Assembly: GCA_025966255.1 (NCBI GenBank)
Contig: JAOPVG010000025.1
Coordinates: 1 to 6,618, forward strand
DNA: 6,618 nucleotides
Source: Jatrophihabitans sp.
Lineage (GTDB): Bacteria; Actinomycetota; Actinomycetes; Mycobacteriales; Jatrophihabitantaceae
Reading direction: 5' to 3'
Shown here piece by piece: positions 5,443 through 6,618 of the stretch. The notes under the pieces are model-generated. The model made no database searches. It saw only the letters and a program-made list of their open reading frames with translations, and was not told the origin of the DNA. Within the stretch, counting starts at the first letter, position 1; the number at the start of each line of letters is the position of its first letter. A program made the position numbers and the translations under genes.

Positions 5443-6618
5443 ATGACTGCCTTGGCAGATCGAAACACCGTTCCATCACCCGCATCGGCACTCGTCTGTC
5501 GTAGCTGCGGCGCGCAGTTCCCGCTCGGCCCGCAGCACGCGTGCTCGGAGTGTTGGGGACCGCTTGAGATCGGCTACGACACCGCGGCACTCTCGCGCGT
5601 CACCCGCGACGAGATCGAGGCCGGTCCGCACTCGCTGTGGCGCTACGCCGGGCTCCTGCCCGTCGGTCAGAACGCAGCCACCCGCGTCGAGTCCTTCACC
5701 GGCATGACCCCGCTCATCCGCGCCGACCGGCTGGCCGACGAGCTCGGCTTCACCGCGCCCGTCTGGGTCAAGGACGACTCTGCGAACCCGACGCATTCGT
5801 TCAAGGACCGCGTGGTGTCGGTGGCCATCACCGCGGCGCGGGAGCTGGGCTTCGAGCGGATCGCCTGCGCATCGACGGGCAACCTCGCCAACTCAGTCGC
5901 CGCCCACGCCGCCCGGATCGGCATGCCCTCGATCGTGTTCGTCCCGTCCGACCTGGAGCCCGCGAAGATCACTCAGACGGCGGTCTACGCGGGGACGCTC
6001 GTCGGCATCGAGGGCTCGTACGACGACGTGAACCGGCTTTGCTCCGAGCTCTCCGAGACCGACGAGTTCGAGAACACCGGCTTCGTCAACGTCAACATCC
6101 GGCCCTACTACGCCGAGGGCTCGAAGACGCTTGGCTACGAGGTCGCCGAACAGCTCGGCTGGCGGTTGCCCGGGCAGTATGTGGCGCCGATGGCGTCCGG
6201 CTCGATGCTGACCAAGATCAACAAGGCATTCAAGGAGCTGGTGACGGCGGGCCTCGTGCCCTCGTCGTCGTGGAAGGTGTACGGCGCGCAGTCGGCCGGG
6301 TGCTCGCCGATCGCGACGGCCTTCGCGGACGGCTCCGACGTCGTGCAGCCGGTCCGGCCGACCGGCATCGCGAAGTCGCTCAACATCGGCAATCCGGCCG
6401 ACGGCCCGTATGCCCTGGATGCCGTCCGCTCGAGCGGCGGCTCGATGGCGTCGGTGAACGACGAGGAGATCCGCGAGGGCATCCGGCTGCTCGCCCGCAC
6501 CACTGGCGTGTTCGCCGAGACCGCTGGCGGCGTGACGGTGGCGGTGCTGAAGAAGCTCGTCGAGTCCGGCGCGATCGACACATCGGTGGAGACCGTCGTC
6601 TACAACACCGGCGACGGA
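5443..6618 (+). CDS. thrC: Zinc-ribbon threonine-synthase-family PLP enzyme (3' end outside window)
   Basis: An open frame of 392 codons from ATG 5443, still open at the right edge; the family is usually a little over 400 residues, so only a short tail is missing. Residues 19-37 form a zinc ribbon (C19, C22, C34, C37). The fold-type II PLP core has the Schiff-base Lys121 in NPTHSFKDR and the substrate loop STGN 144-147; the last visible residues, NTGDG (388-392), match the conserved C-terminal motif. Canonical ThrC converts O-phosphohomoserine to threonine. From memory of M. tuberculosis ThrC, three sites differ: NPTGSFKDR is NPTHSFKDR here, the GNAGN cofactor loop is ASGSM (251-255), and VEPASAAS is AETAGGVT (358-365). 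No hom or thrB lies upstream; instead there is a SAM-I riboswitch. The family is certain. The true product could be threonine or, as argued in the findings, homocysteine. Confidence 0.9.
   Translation, partial: MTALADRNTVPSPASALVCRSCGAQFPLGPQHACSECWGPLEIGYDTAALSRVTRDEIEAGPHSLWRYAGLLPVGQNAATRVESFTGMTPLIRADRLADELGFTAPVWVKDDSANPTHSFKDRVVSVAITAARELGFERIACASTGNLANSVAAHAARIGMPSIVFVPSDLEPAKITQTAVYAGTLVGIEGSYDDVNRLCSELSETDEFENTGFVNVNIRPYYAEGSKTLGYEVAEQLGWRLPGQYVAPMASGSMLTKINKAFKELVTAGLVPSSSWKVYGAQSAGCSPIATAFADGSDVVQPVRPTGIAKSLNIGNPADGPYALDAVRSSGGSMASVNDEEIREGIRLLARTTGVFAETAGGVTVAVLKKLVESGAIDTSVETVVYNTGDG

Noticed and set aside
4572..5468. 298-codon minus-strand open frame across virR and the riboswitch
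   Set aside because: It is antisense to a clear VirR homologue and a structured RNA, and has an Arg/Gly-rich composition without motifs.

Overview
The window is high-GC actinobacterial chromosome, most likely from the order Mycobacteriales (Gordonia, Rhodococcus, Tsukamurella or a relative). The evidence is strong G/C preference at third codon positions, a DUF3263 gene followed by a VirR/LytR_C gene as in Mycobacterium tuberculosis Rv0430-Rv0431, a WXG100-like protein, and an actinobacterial zinc-ribbon threonine synthase. The genus cannot be fixed from this sequence alone.

Layout. Positions 1-4117 are all on the minus strand. Read in the direction of transcription they are: a WXG100-like small protein (4117-3674); an alpha/beta hydrolase with an N-terminal helical region, whose start overlaps the WXG stop by 4 bases (3674-2370); and an AlkK/FadD-type acyl-CoA synthetase (2278-650). 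A GC-rich hairpin follows (576-545), then the 5' part of a secreted beta-module protein that runs off the left edge (471-1). Positions 4118-4342 are a divergent promoter region with two DnaA-box-like sites and a separate 20-bp imperfect palindrome. Positions 4343-6618 are all on the plus strand: DUF3263 protein, VirR-like membrane protein, a SAM-I (S-box) riboswitch, and a zinc-ribbon threonine-synthase-family gene that runs off the right edge.

How the parts may work together. The minus-strand trio looks like a lipid-handling operon: a lipase-like enzyme with a possible type VII secretion partner and export motif, then an enzyme that would activate the released fatty acids with CoA. On the plus strand, DUF3263 and VirR form a conserved envelope-associated pair.

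The most thought-provoking part is the right end. A methionine-status riboswitch controls an enzyme annotated by family as threonine synthase, yet several active-site motifs differ from canonical ThrC as I remember it. This fits, but does not prove, a role in homocysteine/methionine synthesis from O-phosphohomoserine rather than in threonine synthesis.
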